The notes: generated by a model from the sequence alone, not told the origin. 12,755 nt of DNA from Candidatus Rokuibacteriota bacterium (GCA_016201575.1 JACQCN010000089.1:1-12755), one strand, 5' to 3'. Counted from the first letter of the stretch, positions 1 through 6,265 are shown. Program-made: numbers and translations.

Positions 1-104
1 GCTCCCCCTGACGTTGACTGAGCGGGCGTGAGGAAATGCCTCGCGGGAGCCCGTTGGGGGGTGTCGGGGGGAGCGGCGGTCGCTCCCCCTGACGTTGACT
101 GAGC
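1..104. repeat. 23-bp direct repeat pair with 81-bp period
   Basis: The same 23 bases (GCTCCCCCT followed by GACGTTGACTGAGC) occur at 1-23 and 82-104. The second copy contains the 3' arm of the hairpin at 63-93, so the first copy is probably the 3' arm of a similar hairpin cut off by the window edge. The 58 bases between them (24-81) show no convincing coding frame. This looks like a tandem or dispersed intergenic palindrome family, different in sequence from the GTTCGAGC family found later in the window. Its function is unknown. Confidence 0.75.
63..93. terminator. Strong G/C hairpin, terminator-like
   Basis: The arms 63-75 and 81-93 (GTCGGGGGGAGCG and CGCTCCCCCTGAC) pair over 13 bp with a single G-T wobble, around a 5-base loop (GCGGT). 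No T-run follows, so it is not a canonical intrinsic terminator. It could be a transcript-end stabiliser for a gene left of the window, or just a repeated palindrome. Confidence 0.45.
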
Positions 105-135
105 CGATGTCCGCCGCCGGACGCGCGGACCGCCC

Positions 136-297
136 GTGGAGCTGATCGTGCGCGCGGACGCGGCCGAGCTGGCCCGGCGGGCCGCCGGGGCGCTGGCCGC
201 GCTGCTCCGGGGCGACGTCACTCCGGCCATCCCGGCGTCGATATTGCAACGCCCTGCGCGCTGCCTCATCCTTGCGGATCGCGATGCTGTCGGGTAG
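136..297 (+). pseudogene. Possible internally deleted glucosamine-6-phosphate deaminase relic
   Basis: The frame starts at GTG 136 and encodes 53 residues before TAG at 295. The first about 25 residues (VELIVRADAAELARRAAG...) resemble the N-terminal strand and helix of NagB-type glucosamine-6-phosphate deaminases. The rest (TPAIPASILQRPARCLILAD) resembles the C-terminal 'VTPxxPASxLQ' end of the same family. Members are normally about 240-270 residues, so almost the entire catalytic core would be missing, consistent with an in-frame internal deletion. There is no good ribosome-binding site. The family match is from memory of the motifs. A chance short frame, or a fragment of another sugar-isomerase-fold protein, remains possible. 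Confidence 0.4.
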
Positions 298-350
298 GGT
301 TGGGCGGTGATTCGGCCAGAGCCCCTCGTGGACCGCGGAGGGCGCGCGGC

Positions 351-1103
351 ATGATCCGGCGCATCCACCACGTCGGCATCGTCGTGAGCCGCCTCGCCGA
401 GGCCTACGAGTTCTATCGCCGCGCCCTGCGCCTGCCGCTCGTGCGCGAGGCCGAGGTGCCCGACCAGGGCGTCCGGGCCGCGCTCCTGTCCGCCGGCGAC
501 AGCGAGATCGAGCTGCTCGAGCCGACGAGCCCGGAGAGCGGCGTCGCCAAATTCCTGGACAAGCGCGGCGAGGGGCTGCACCACGTGTGCTTCGAGGTGG
601 CCGACGTCGGGGCCGCGCTCCGGGACTTCGCGGCGCGGCGGATCGAGCTGATCGACGCGGCGCCTCGGGCCGGTCTCGCCGGCCAGATCGGGTTCCTGCA
701 CCCGAGGGCGTGCGCCGGCATCCTCGTCGAGCTGGCGACGCCGGCGGCGGGCGCGCACGCGCCCGAGTCCTGGCTGCGCCTGAAGCGGCTCGTCATCGGC
801 GTGCCCGATCCGCAGCCGACGGCCCAGCTCTTCCAGCGGCTCTTCGACCTGACCGAGCTCGCGACGAACGGGGGCCCGCGAGTGATGCTCGCGGTGGGCC
901 GCGGCGCCCTCCTGATCGTGCCGACGGCGGAGGTCGGGGGGGCGACCGGGATGGTCGCGCTCTCGCTGGTGGCGACGGACTTCCCGGCTCTCACCGCCGC
1001 CCTCGACGGCGCGGGTACGCGGCTGCTCAAGGGCACGGGCGAGGTGACGGTTGACCCGGCGTCGAGCCACGGCGTGCACCTGCACATTTCACGCTACGAA
1101 TGA
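351..1103 (+). CDS. Methylmalonyl-CoA epimerase-like protein with tandem VOC domains
   Basis: This 250-residue protein has two glyoxalase/VOC domains. Domain 1 (about 1-130) closely follows methylmalonyl-CoA epimerase: IHHVGIVV at the start, EIELLEPTSPES (52-63), AKFLDKRGEGLHHVCFEV (66-83), FLHP (115-118) and VELATP (126-131). By analogy with the Propionibacterium enzyme the metal ligands would be H7, E54, H78 and E127, all present. The known reaction epimerises (2R)/(2S)-methylmalonyl-CoA in propionyl-CoA metabolism. Domain 2 (about 142-247) keeps the fold pattern but has R146, L187, A203 and H245 at the ligand positions, so it is probably non-catalytic. Typical epimerases are single-domain, about 135-150 residues. 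The ATG at 351 is preferred over the upstream TTG at 300 because GGAGG (337-341) lies 9 bases upstream and the VOC fold begins at once. A CoA-thioester lyase or isomerase of the same superfamily is the alternative. It lies 36 bases before the SDR and probably shares its transcript. Confidence 0.8.
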   Translation: MIRRIHHVGIVVSRLAEAYEFYRRALRLPLVREAEVPDQGVRAALLSAGDSEIELLEPTSPESGVAKFLDKRGEGLHHVCFEVADVGAALRDFAARRIELIDAAPRAGLAGQIGFLHPRACAGILVELATPAAGAHAPESWLRLKRLVIGVPDPQPTAQLFQRLFDLTELATNGGPRVMLAVGRGALLIVPTAEVGGATGMVALSLVATDFPALTAALDGAGTRLLKGTGEVTVDPASSHGVHLHISRYE

Positions 1104-1139
1104 GCCGGGGGTGCGTGAGTCCCTGCGGAGGATGAGCGA

Positions 1140-1904
1140 ATGCCGGCAGACCTGAAGGGCAAGGTGGCGCTGGTGACCGGAGGCGCGACGGGGATCGGCC
1201 TGGGCGCGGCGCTCGCGTTCGCGCGAGCGGGCGCCGACGTGGCGGTGAACTACTCGAAGAACGAGACGGCGGCGGCCAAGGCGGTGAAGGAGCTGCAGGG
1301 CCTCGGCCGGCGGGCGATCGCGGTCAAGGCCCACGTGGCGCGGGAGCCCGAGGTCAAGGCCATGATCGACCGGGTCGCCAGGGAGCTGGGCGGCCTCGAC
1401 ATCCTGGTCAACAACGCGGGCTGGACCAGGGCCGTCCAGCCCCACCGGAACCTCGACGCGCTGACCGACGAGGTGCTGGACGGCGTGTGGGCCGTCAACG
1501 TGAAGGGCGCGTTTTACTGCGTGCGGGCGGCGGTGCCCCACATGGAGCGGCGCGGCGGGGGAGCGGTCGTGAACATCACCTCCGTCGCCGCCTTCACGGG
1601 GCAGGGGTCCTCGATGGCCTACGCGGGGTCCAAGGCCGCGCTCCAGACCATGACGAAGTCGCTGGCCCGCGCGCTGGCGCCCTCGATCCGCGTCAACGCC
1701 GTGGCGCCGGGTCTCATCGCCACGGGGTTCGGTGGCTGGACGGAGGCGCAGTGCGAGGCCACGGCCAAGGTCACCCCCACGGGCAAGCTGCCCACCACCG
1801 AGGACACCGCCGATGCGATCTTCTACCTGGCGACGTCGCCCGCGATCACGGGGCAGACCATCGTCGTGGACGGCGGGCTGGTGGAGTTGGGGCCGCGGGC
1901 TTAA
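1140..1904 (+). CDS. FabG-like short-chain dehydrogenase/reductase
   Basis: This 254-residue classical SDR is probably a cytosolic NAD(P)(H)-dependent reductase or dehydrogenase of a hydroxy/keto substrate. Visible motifs are the nucleotide-binding TGGATGIG (13-20), NNAG (91-94), N120, catalytic S148 in NITS, and YAGSK with Y161 and K165, so the Asn-Ser-Tyr-Lys tetrad is complete. A PG motif near 190 and the C-terminal 'GQTIVVDGG' are typical of 3-oxoacyl-ACP reductase-like members. The usual Asp of the adenine-contacting 'DV' is His65 here. GGAGG (1127-1131) lies 8 bases before ATG 1140 and supports this start. It is second in an operon with the epimerase-like protein and is followed at once by a hairpin. 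A role in acyl-CoA or branched-acid metabolism is inferred from that neighbour. The family is too broad to name a substrate. Confidence 0.9.
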   Translation: MPADLKGKVALVTGGATGIGLGAALAFARAGADVAVNYSKNETAAAKAVKELQGLGRRAIAVKAHVAREPEVKAMIDRVARELGGLDILVNNAGWTRAVQPHRNLDALTDEVLDGVWAVNVKGAFYCVRAAVPHMERRGGGAVVNITSVAAFTGQGSSMAYAGSKAALQTMTKSLARALAPSIRVNAVAPGLIATGFGGWTEAQCEATAKVTPTGKLPTTEDTADAIFYLATSPAITGQTIVVDGGLVELGPRA

Positions 1905-1905
1905 G

Positions 1906-1934
1906 TCGGAGGGGGCCTCGGCGGCCCCCTCCGA
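1906..1934 (+). terminator. Hairpin immediately after the SDR stop codon
   Basis: A perfect 12-bp stem (TCGGAGGGGGCC at 1906-1917 with GGCCCCCTCCGA at 1923-1934) and a 5-base loop start two bases after the TAA at 1902-1904. No U-run follows. It is the first half of a composite 3' module whose second half is the palindrome at 1953-1979. The same arms recur at 12583-12611. Confidence 0.65.
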
Positions 1935-1952
1935 TGCCTCCCCCAGAACCGG

Positions 1953-1979
1953 GTTGCGCCGGCGGAGCCGGCGCTCGAA
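1953..1979 (-). repeat. GTTCGAGC-family palindromic repeat, copy 1
   Basis: On the minus strand this reads as the common element: TTCGA followed by GCGCCGGC, a 3-base loop (TCC) and GCCGGCGC, ending in AAC. The 8-bp stem is perfect. It lies 18 bases beyond the hairpin that follows the SDR, reading in the SDR direction. Bases 1980-2072, between this copy and copy 2, hold no recognisable gene. Confidence 0.8.
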
Positions 1980-2072
1980 GCGCGCCTACTCCGACCCGCT
2001 TGTGCGCCCCCCCAGGCGCGCGCTCCGGGGTGGCGCCGCGCCCGCGGCTGGGAGCGTGTCGAACCAACCGCC

Positions 2073-2100
2073 GTTCGAGCGCCGGCTTCGCCGGTGCAAC
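2073..2100 (+). repeat. GTTCGAGC-family palindromic repeat, copy 2
   Basis: GTTCGAGCGCCGGC, loop TTC, GCCGGTGC, AAC. One stem pair is changed to G-T compared with the other copies. It lies beyond the hairpin that follows the malate synthase gene and faces the opposite way to copy 1, so the two convergent genes each carry their own copy. Confidence 0.8.
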
Positions 2101-2115
2101 GCGAGGGGGGAGGTT

Positions 2116-2141
2116 CGGAAGGGGGGCGGAGCCCCCGTCCG
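2116..2141 (-). terminator. Hairpin after the malate synthase stop codon
   Basis: GGGGGC (2122-2127), loop GGA, and GCCCCC (2131-2136) form the core. Outer arms CGGA (2116-2119) and TCCG (2138-2141) are separated from it by a small internal loop. It lies 6 bases past the TAG of the minus-strand malate synthase gene (2148-2150). No clear U-run follows in that direction. It is the first half of the composite 3' module. Confidence 0.6.
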
Positions 2142-2147
2142 AGTTTG

Positions 2148-3863
2148 CTAAGAGACGTCGGGCGCGGCGGCGATGGCCTCGAGGTCGGCGCGCGTGTAGG
2201 AGCCGAGGCTCCGGTAGTTCAACTCCGTGTAGTTGAGGATCCAGCGCATGGCGATCTTGACCGCCTTGCGGTACCGCTCCTCGGCCTCGGCGTAGGCCTT
2301 CCGGCCCCGGTCGTCCTTCACGGTGGCCTGCAGGCGCGTCAGGATGTCCTCGACCTCCTCCTGCAGCAGCCGCTTGACCAGCGCGAAGTCGTGGACCGCC
2401 GGGTCGTCCGAGGCCCGCACCTTGTGACGGATGCGCTGGGCGATCTGGGCGACGGACATGCGGCCGGTGGCGAGGTCCTCCATCAGCGCGGGATGGACGC
2501 CGGGCTTGCCCGCCAGGCTGTCGATCCCCTTGGCGCCCCGGCCGTTCAGCCAGCCCTCGAGGTACTCGATCACCATGCGCACGTTGCGCCGCGTGCCCTC
2601 GACCGTGATCGGCCCAGCCGGCACCTCGATCTTCACCGGGTAGTTGTCGGGGTTGGCCATCTCGGGCGTCGGCGTCCAGCCCGACGCGCGCAGGGTCTTG
2701 AAGGGCTCTGCGGCGGTCTTCATGTGGAAGATGTGGGCGACCCAGGCGCGGAGGAAGCCCTGCTGGGCCTCCCACTCCTTGTCGGCGCGGATCGCCTCGG
2801 CGGCCACCCGGTTCACCTCGGGGTCGGGGCTCGGCAGCGCCGTCGCCATGCCCCCGATGGGCGCCGCGCCGCGCTTGAGGCAGATGGCGACGAGGCGGCG
2901 GAAGATGTTGGAGAGGAACGGGGTGGTCTTGATGTCGACCCCGAAGCGGTCGGGCCACACCGACTTGGGGTCGGCCATGACGTACTCGAACATGCTCGCC
3001 TTGAGGTCCCAGCGCGCGGCGTTGAGGCCGGCCGCGTACGGGCCGAGCGCGTGGAGCATCTCCTCCATCTGGTACACGCAGGGCAGCGACTCGACGAGGA
3101 CGATCGTGCGGATCACCGCGCTCCCGAGGAAGGGCAGGAACTCCTGGCTGCGCGCGAAGAGGTCGCGGTAGAGCGCGGCCTCGTCGGCCGCCTCCAGCTT
3201 GGGGAGATAGAAGTAGATACCTTGCCCGCGGCCGGCCTGGGCGCGGCCGGCGTAGAACAGCGTGAGCGCGGTGCCCAGGATCGCCGCGGAAACGGCCACG
3301 CGGTCCACCGTCACCTCGGGCTCGTCGAGGTGCAGCCCGCGCTCGCGGTGCATGAAGAACGGCAGCTCGCCCTCGGCGATCTTGTACTCCTTGCCCTTCT
3401 CCTGGTCGAGGTAGGTGAGCTCGCGGTTGACGGCGGCCAGCCGGTTGTGAGCGGCGCGCACCGTGTCGATCAGGCGGTGACCGGCCGAGTCCTCGTCGTC
3501 GTCCAGGTCGCCCTCGGCCCGCTCGCCCTCGGGCCCCGGGTTGAGCGCGTTGATGAACATGCCGGTGATCGAGCAGGGCCCGGAGATCTCGATACCCGGC
3601 TTCTCGAGCTCCTCGGGGACCGGCGGCACCTGCCAGGCGCCGGTGTTCGCCTCGCTCACGGGCGGGTGCGTGGGCATGATGCCGTGGTTGAGGGCGCGCG
3701 TGAGCACCTCGGCGCGCTTGTTGCGCAGGACGCGGATCCGCGGGGCGAACTCGTCGTGCAGCCGGACCAGGTACTCCGCGAAGGCCGGCGTGAAGAGCGC
3801 CTCGGCCCCCTCCACCCGCGCATAGTGCAGTCGCTCCGTCGCCGACCGTCCCGTCGTCGCCAT
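2148..3863 (-). CDS. aceB: Divergent malate synthase A-family protein
   Basis: The product is 571 residues, near the usual 530-560 of malate synthase A, which condenses glyoxylate and acetyl-CoA to malate. Family landmarks in order are an N-terminal 'LFTPAFAEYLVRLHDEF' helix (23-39), MHRERGLHL (171-179, counterpart of PRGWHL with the substrate Arg), YFYLPKLE (217-224), VLVESLP (255-261) with E258, GLNAARWD (279-286) with D286 as likely second Mg ligand, GGMAT (337-341), and LMED (460-463) where D463 matches the catalytic base of 'LMEDAATAEISR'. Odd points are degeneration around RWD compared with the family signature and loss of the DFEDANSPTW block, replaced by an acidic DLDDDEDSAG (119-128). 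A downstream ATG at 3863 with AAGGAG (3873-3878) 9 bases before it is preferred over the longer frame from 3992, whose first 43 residues look like intergenic sequence. Activity towards another 2-oxoacid/acyl-CoA pair is possible. Confidence 0.8.
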   Translation of the reverse strand: MATTGRSATERLHYARVEGAEALFTPAFAEYLVRLHDEFAPRIRVLRNKRAEVLTRALNHGIMPTHPPVSEANTGAWQVPPVPEELEKPGIEISGPCSITGMFINALNPGPEGERAEGDLDDDEDSAGHRLIDTVRAAHNRLAAVNRELTYLDQEKGKEYKIAEGELPFFMHRERGLHLDEPEVTVDRVAVSAAILGTALTLFYAGRAQAGRGQGIYFYLPKLEAADEAALYRDLFARSQEFLPFLGSAVIRTIVLVESLPCVYQMEEMLHALGPYAAGLNAARWDLKASMFEYVMADPKSVWPDRFGVDIKTTPFLSNIFRRLVAICLKRGAAPIGGMATALPSPDPEVNRVAAEAIRADKEWEAQQGFLRAWVAHIFHMKTAAEPFKTLRASGWTPTPEMANPDNYPVKIEVPAGPITVEGTRRNVRMVIEYLEGWLNGRGAKGIDSLAGKPGVHPALMEDLATGRMSVAQIAQRIRHKVRASDDPAVHDFALVKRLLQEEVEDILTRLQATVKDDRGRKAYAEAEERYRKAVKIAMRWILNYTELNYRSLGSYTRADLEAIAAAPDVS

Positions 3864-3902
3864 GGTTGGCCGCTCCTTGCGCGATGAGTGCGAAACCCAT
3901 GT

Positions 3903-3931
3903 TTTCTCGCACGGCGGGTCGACACTGTCAA
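3903..3931 (-). promoter_or_regulatory. Possible promoter for malate synthase gene
   Basis: On the minus strand a perfect TTGACA (3926-3931) is followed 17 bases later by GAGAAA (3903-3908), a poor -10 match, about 40 bases before the ATG at 3863. Only the -35 is convincing. Confidence 0.3.
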
Positions 3932-3963
3932 CTGCCTGTCCCGGAGCGGGCGCCACATTCGAC

Positions 3964-3993
3964 TTGACAGGGCGCGGCCGCTGACGCGTCATT
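3964..3993 (+). promoter_or_regulatory. Possible promoter for the 4021-4733 operon
   Basis: A perfect TTGACA (3964-3969) lies upstream of a weak -10 candidate (CGTCAT or GTCATT, 3987-3993). It faces away from the TTGACA on the other strand at 3926-3931, in the 157-base divergent gap. The -10 is poor, so this is tentative. Confidence 0.3.
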
Positions 3994-4020
3994 CAGGATG
4001 GACCATAAGGAGGCTCGACC

Positions 4021-4329
4021 ATGGCGACCGCGCTGTTCGTGGTGAAGGCGACGATCTCGAAGGAGCAGGAAGCCGCGTTCAACACCTGGTACAACGAGGA
4101 GCACTGCCCGCAGGTCCTCCAGTACAAGGGCGCGGTGAGCGCCCGCCGCTACAAGGCGATCCTCGGCGAGGACACGTACCAGTACATGGCCGTCTACGAG
4201 TTCCAGGACGAGGACACGCTGCACCGGTTCGTCGACTCCGCCCACATGAAGGAGCTGCGGGCCGACTACGAGCGCCACTTCGCGTCGAGCGAGCGCGGGC
4301 GATTCGCCTATGTGCAGGTGTGGCCATAG
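4021..4329 (+). CDS. Small dimeric alpha/beta-barrel protein (DUF4286/EthD-like)
   Basis: A 102-residue protein with the ferredoxin-like pattern of the dimeric alpha/beta-barrel superfamily. It opens with strand ATALFVVKATI (2-12), then the helix 'EQEAAFNTWYNEEHCPQVLQ' (15-34). The WYNEEH motif with its His is typical of DUF4286/EthD-type members. Strand SARRYKAI (40-47), strand YQYMAVYEF (53-61), a second helix (64-84) and a closing strand FAYVQVWP complete the fold. Such proteins bind or modify small organic molecules or act as subunits beside oxidative enzymes, but no reaction can be assigned here. AAGGAGG (4007-4013) lies 7 bases before ATG 4021, giving a strong ribosome-binding site. It is transcribed divergently from malate synthase and sits 41 bases before the TfoX-like gene. 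Confidence 0.75.
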   Translation: MATALFVVKATISKEQEAAFNTWYNEEHCPQVLQYKGAVSARRYKAILGEDTYQYMAVYEFQDEDTLHRFVDSAHMKELRADYERHFASSERGRFAYVQVWP

Positions 4330-4370
4330 GGCGCCGGCCAGGACGGCGGGCAGGGGGACGCGTACGGGGC

Positions 4371-4733
4371 GTGGGCCGGGGCCGGAAGACCCGGCGCGCG
4401 CTCGAGCGCGGGGGCACGGGGCCGGCGGCCCGGCTCAACGAGCAGCTCGGGGGCTGGAGCGGCGTGCGGATCACGCCGATGTTCGGCCGCTGGGGCTACT
4501 TCGTGGGCGCGCACTTGTTCGCCTGCTTCCCGCTGCGCGTCAAGGAGCACGACCTCTGGGTGCGGCTGACGCCCGCGGACCAGGCCCGGGCCCTCCGGGT
4601 CGCCGGCTTCCGACCGCACCGGCGCTTCGCCGCCCGCGGCTGGATCGAGTGCGACGTCGCCTCCCCGGCGGACGTCGCCCGCGCCCTGCCGTGGCTCCGG
4701 CGCAGCTACCAGACGGCGCGGGGCCCGGAGTAG
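4371..4733 (+). CDS. Stand-alone TfoX N-terminal-domain protein
   Basis: The frame encodes about 120 residues from GTG 4371. The segment 'VRITPMFGRWGYFVGAHLFA' (32-51), followed by LWVRL (62-66), 'ARALRVAGFRP' (72-82) and WIECDV with 'DVARALPWLRRSY' near the end, fits the TfoX N-terminal domain (MFGG..GVY...FA pattern). The C-terminal TfoX domain is absent, as in many short 'TfoX/Sxy family' proteins whose role is not competence and is mostly unknown. The start is uncertain. GTG 4371 is the only plausible start, with a G-rich AGGGGGA (4352-4358) 12 bases upstream. The basic N-terminus (GRGRKTRR) could be leader or intergenic sequence. It probably shares a transcript with the small barrel protein before it. 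Confidence 0.7.
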   Translation: MGRGRKTRRALERGGTGPAARLNEQLGGWSGVRITPMFGRWGYFVGAHLFACFPLRVKEHDLWVRLTPADQARALRVAGFRPHRRFAARGWIECDVASPADVARALPWLRRSYQTARGPE

Positions 4734-4771
4734 CCTCCCTCACTGGACTTCCCCTCGCGTGCGGACCGACT

Positions 4772-4790
4772 GTTCGAGCGCCGGCTTTGG
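4772..4790 (+). repeat. GTTCGAGC-family repeat, partial copy 3
   Basis: GTTCGAGCGCCGGCTTTGG keeps only the left arm. The right GCCGGCGC arm is missing. It sits 34 bases outside copy 4, suggesting a partial duplication of the element between the convergent TfoX-like and BT1 genes. Confidence 0.6.
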
Positions 4791-4824
4791 GCGTGTGAGC
4801 CAATCGCGCTCCCCGGCGCCGCGT

Positions 4825-4851
4825 GTTCGAGCGCCGGCTTGGCCGGCGCAA
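4825..4851 (+). repeat. GTTCGAGC-family palindromic repeat, copy 4
   Basis: GTTCGA, GCGCCGGC, loop TTG, GCCGGCGC, AA. The 8-bp stem is perfect. It lies beyond the hairpin that follows the BT1 transporter gene, in the same relative order and orientation as at the SDR and malate synthase genes. Confidence 0.8.
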
Positions 4852-4867
4852 GCCTTCGGGGGGAGGT

Positions 4868-4891
4868 GGAAAGGGGGCGGAGCCCCCCTCC
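4868..4891 (-). terminator. Hairpin after the BT1 transporter stop codon
   Basis: GGGGGC (4873-4878), loop GGA, and GCCCCC (4882-4887), with outer GGA/TCC arms (4868-4870 and 4889-4891). It lies five bases past the TAA (4897-4899) of the minus-strand transporter gene. No U-run follows. First half of the composite 3' module. Confidence 0.6.
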
Positions 4892-4896
4892 GAGAA

Positions 4897-6171
4897 TTAC
4901 GCCCGCGCGGCCGCCGCCTCGCGGGCCTCGCGCGCGACCCGCGCCTCGATCTGGTCGACGCGCACGAACGGGACGATGAGCCAGCAGAGCGCGGTGAAGG
5001 CCGAGCTGATCAGGATCAGGCTCGCGTAGCCCACCGAGCCGTAGAGCCAGCCTCCCACGATCTGCGAGCCCTGGGTGCCCAGGTTGTAGATGGACATCAG
5101 GAGCGCGAAGAAGGTGCCCTCCGCCTGCTTCGGGCAGGCCTTGGCGGCGAGATCCAGGAACGCCAGCACGGCGATCATGCCGACGCAGCCGGTGCTGAAG
5201 TCGATCACCATCGCCGACAGGTGGCCCGCGTAGCCCAGGTAGGCCGCCGTCGAGACCACGCCCAGCCCGATCGCCAGGTTGAGCAGGCGCCGGAGCGCCA
5301 CCACCCGCGACAGGCCGCCGTAGGTGAGCGCCCCGACGATCGACCCCGCCGCCGACACCGACAGGAGCATGCCGATGAACTGCTGCGAGAACTTGAGCGT
5401 GTCCATCTGGTAGTAGAACAGCGGCGTGCCGAGCGACGGGCTGAACGTGAAGAACAGGATGAAGCCGGCCACCGTCCAGAGGTCGCGCGAGCGGAGCGAC
5501 CCCCGGATGGCCTGCCAGGTGGCGCGGAACTGGCCCTGCTCGCTCCGCACGCGCGGCTCGCGGATCGCGAAGCAGGCCATCACCAGCGAGATGGTGGGGA
5601 ACAGGGCGGAGAGGAAGAAGGCCAGGTGCAGCTCGCCGCGCTCGGAGAGGGCCCCGCCCGCCACGCCGACGGCCACCGCCGCGGTGTAGACCGCCGCCCA
5701 CTGTACGGCCTGGAAGCCGCCGGTGAGCCCGAGCCGCTTGCCGTTCTCGACCATGAGGGCGTCGGTGAGCACGTCCGTGAACGCCAGCCCCAGCCCCATG
5801 GCCATGAAGAGCGCGGCGATCAGGACCGGGGTGTAGTCGTGGAGGGCGGCGAGCATGTAGCCCGCCGCGGCGGCCAGCCCCGAGGTGAGCAGGAAGTAGC
5901 TCTGCCGCCGCCGGCCGAAGAGCGGCACCGAGTCGGACAGGAGCCCGTAGACCGGCTTGATGAGCCAGGGGACGGTGGTGATCGAGAAGAGCGTGGCGAC
6001 GTTGGTGGCCGAGTACGCGAACCGCTCCTTGAGGGTGTAGGTGATGGCCTGCTGGGGCAGGCTCCACATCCCCTGGGCGAAGTAGACGACGGCGAAAATG
6101 AGCGCCAGCCGCCGCGCCTCGACGCTCTTGAAGGGCGCCAGCGCCCGGTCCAGCGCTCGCCGCCGCGTCAT
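4897..6171 (-). CDS. BT1/folate-biopterin-type MFS transporter
   Basis: A 424-residue polytopic inner-membrane protein with about 12 hydrophobic segments, fitting the major facilitator fold. The diagnostic part is residues 66-92, TVPWLIKPVYGLLSDSVPLF then GRRRQSY. This matches the 'PWxIKPlyGllSDsvPlfGyRRrsY' region of the BT1/FBT family known from trypanosomatids, cyanobacteria and plants, where some members carry folates or pterins. The substrate here cannot be told from sequence, because many bacterial BT1-like proteins are uncharacterised. ATG 6171 is chosen over 6243 because GGAGG (6179-6183) lies 7 bases upstream and the extra 24 residues look non-coding. It is divergent from the molybdopterin oxidoreductase gene across a 94-base gap. 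A pterin-type carrier beside a molybdopterin enzyme is suggestive, but this is speculation. Confidence 0.8.
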   Translation of the reverse strand: MTRRRALDRALAPFKSVEARRLALIFAVVYFAQGMWSLPQQAITYTLKERFAYSATNVATLFSITTVPWLIKPVYGLLSDSVPLFGRRRQSYFLLTSGLAAAAGYMLAALHDYTPVLIAALFMAMGLGLAFTDVLTDALMVENGKRLGLTGGFQAVQWAAVYTAAVAVGVAGGALSERGELHLAFFLSALFPTISLVMACFAIREPRVRSEQGQFRATWQAIRGSLRSRDLWTVAGFILFFTFSPSLGTPLFYYQMDTLKFSQQFIGMLLSVSAAGSIVGALTYGGLSRVVALRRLLNLAIGLGVVSTAAYLGYAGHLSAMVIDFSTGCVGMIAVLAFLDLAAKACPKQAEGTFFALLMSIYNLGTQGSQIVGGWLYGSVGYASLILISSAFTALCWLIVPFVRVDQIEARVAREAREAAAARA

Positions 6172-6213
6172 TCCTCGACCTCCACGGGCTTGGGTTCTTC
6201 CGACGGCGGGCTT

Positions 6214-6219
6214 ACTATA
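6214..6219 (-). promoter_or_regulatory. Possible -10 element for BT1 transporter gene
   Basis: TATAGT on the minus strand (5 of 6 matches to TATAAT) lies in the only AT-rich patch of the 94-base divergent gap, about 43 bases before the ATG. No good -35 is visible. The same patch on the plus strand offers TACTAT (6213-6218) with TTGGGT (6190-6195) 17 bases upstream, a weaker candidate for the oxidoreductase gene. Confidence 0.35.
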
Positions 6220-6265
6220 CGCTTCACCCGGAGTCGAGCCCACGCCGAATCGGAGCGACCGATCG

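Noticed and set aside
2094..3887. A 597-codon plus-strand open frame antisense to malate synthase
   Set aside because: It is a shadow frame. The opposite strand has the malate synthase motifs, a good start and a ribosome-binding site.
3864..3992. Longer N-terminus for malate synthase (start at 3992)
   Set aside because: The extra 43 residues have no family counterpart and overlap both candidate promoter boxes. The ATG at 3863 has a good AAGGAG at proper spacing.
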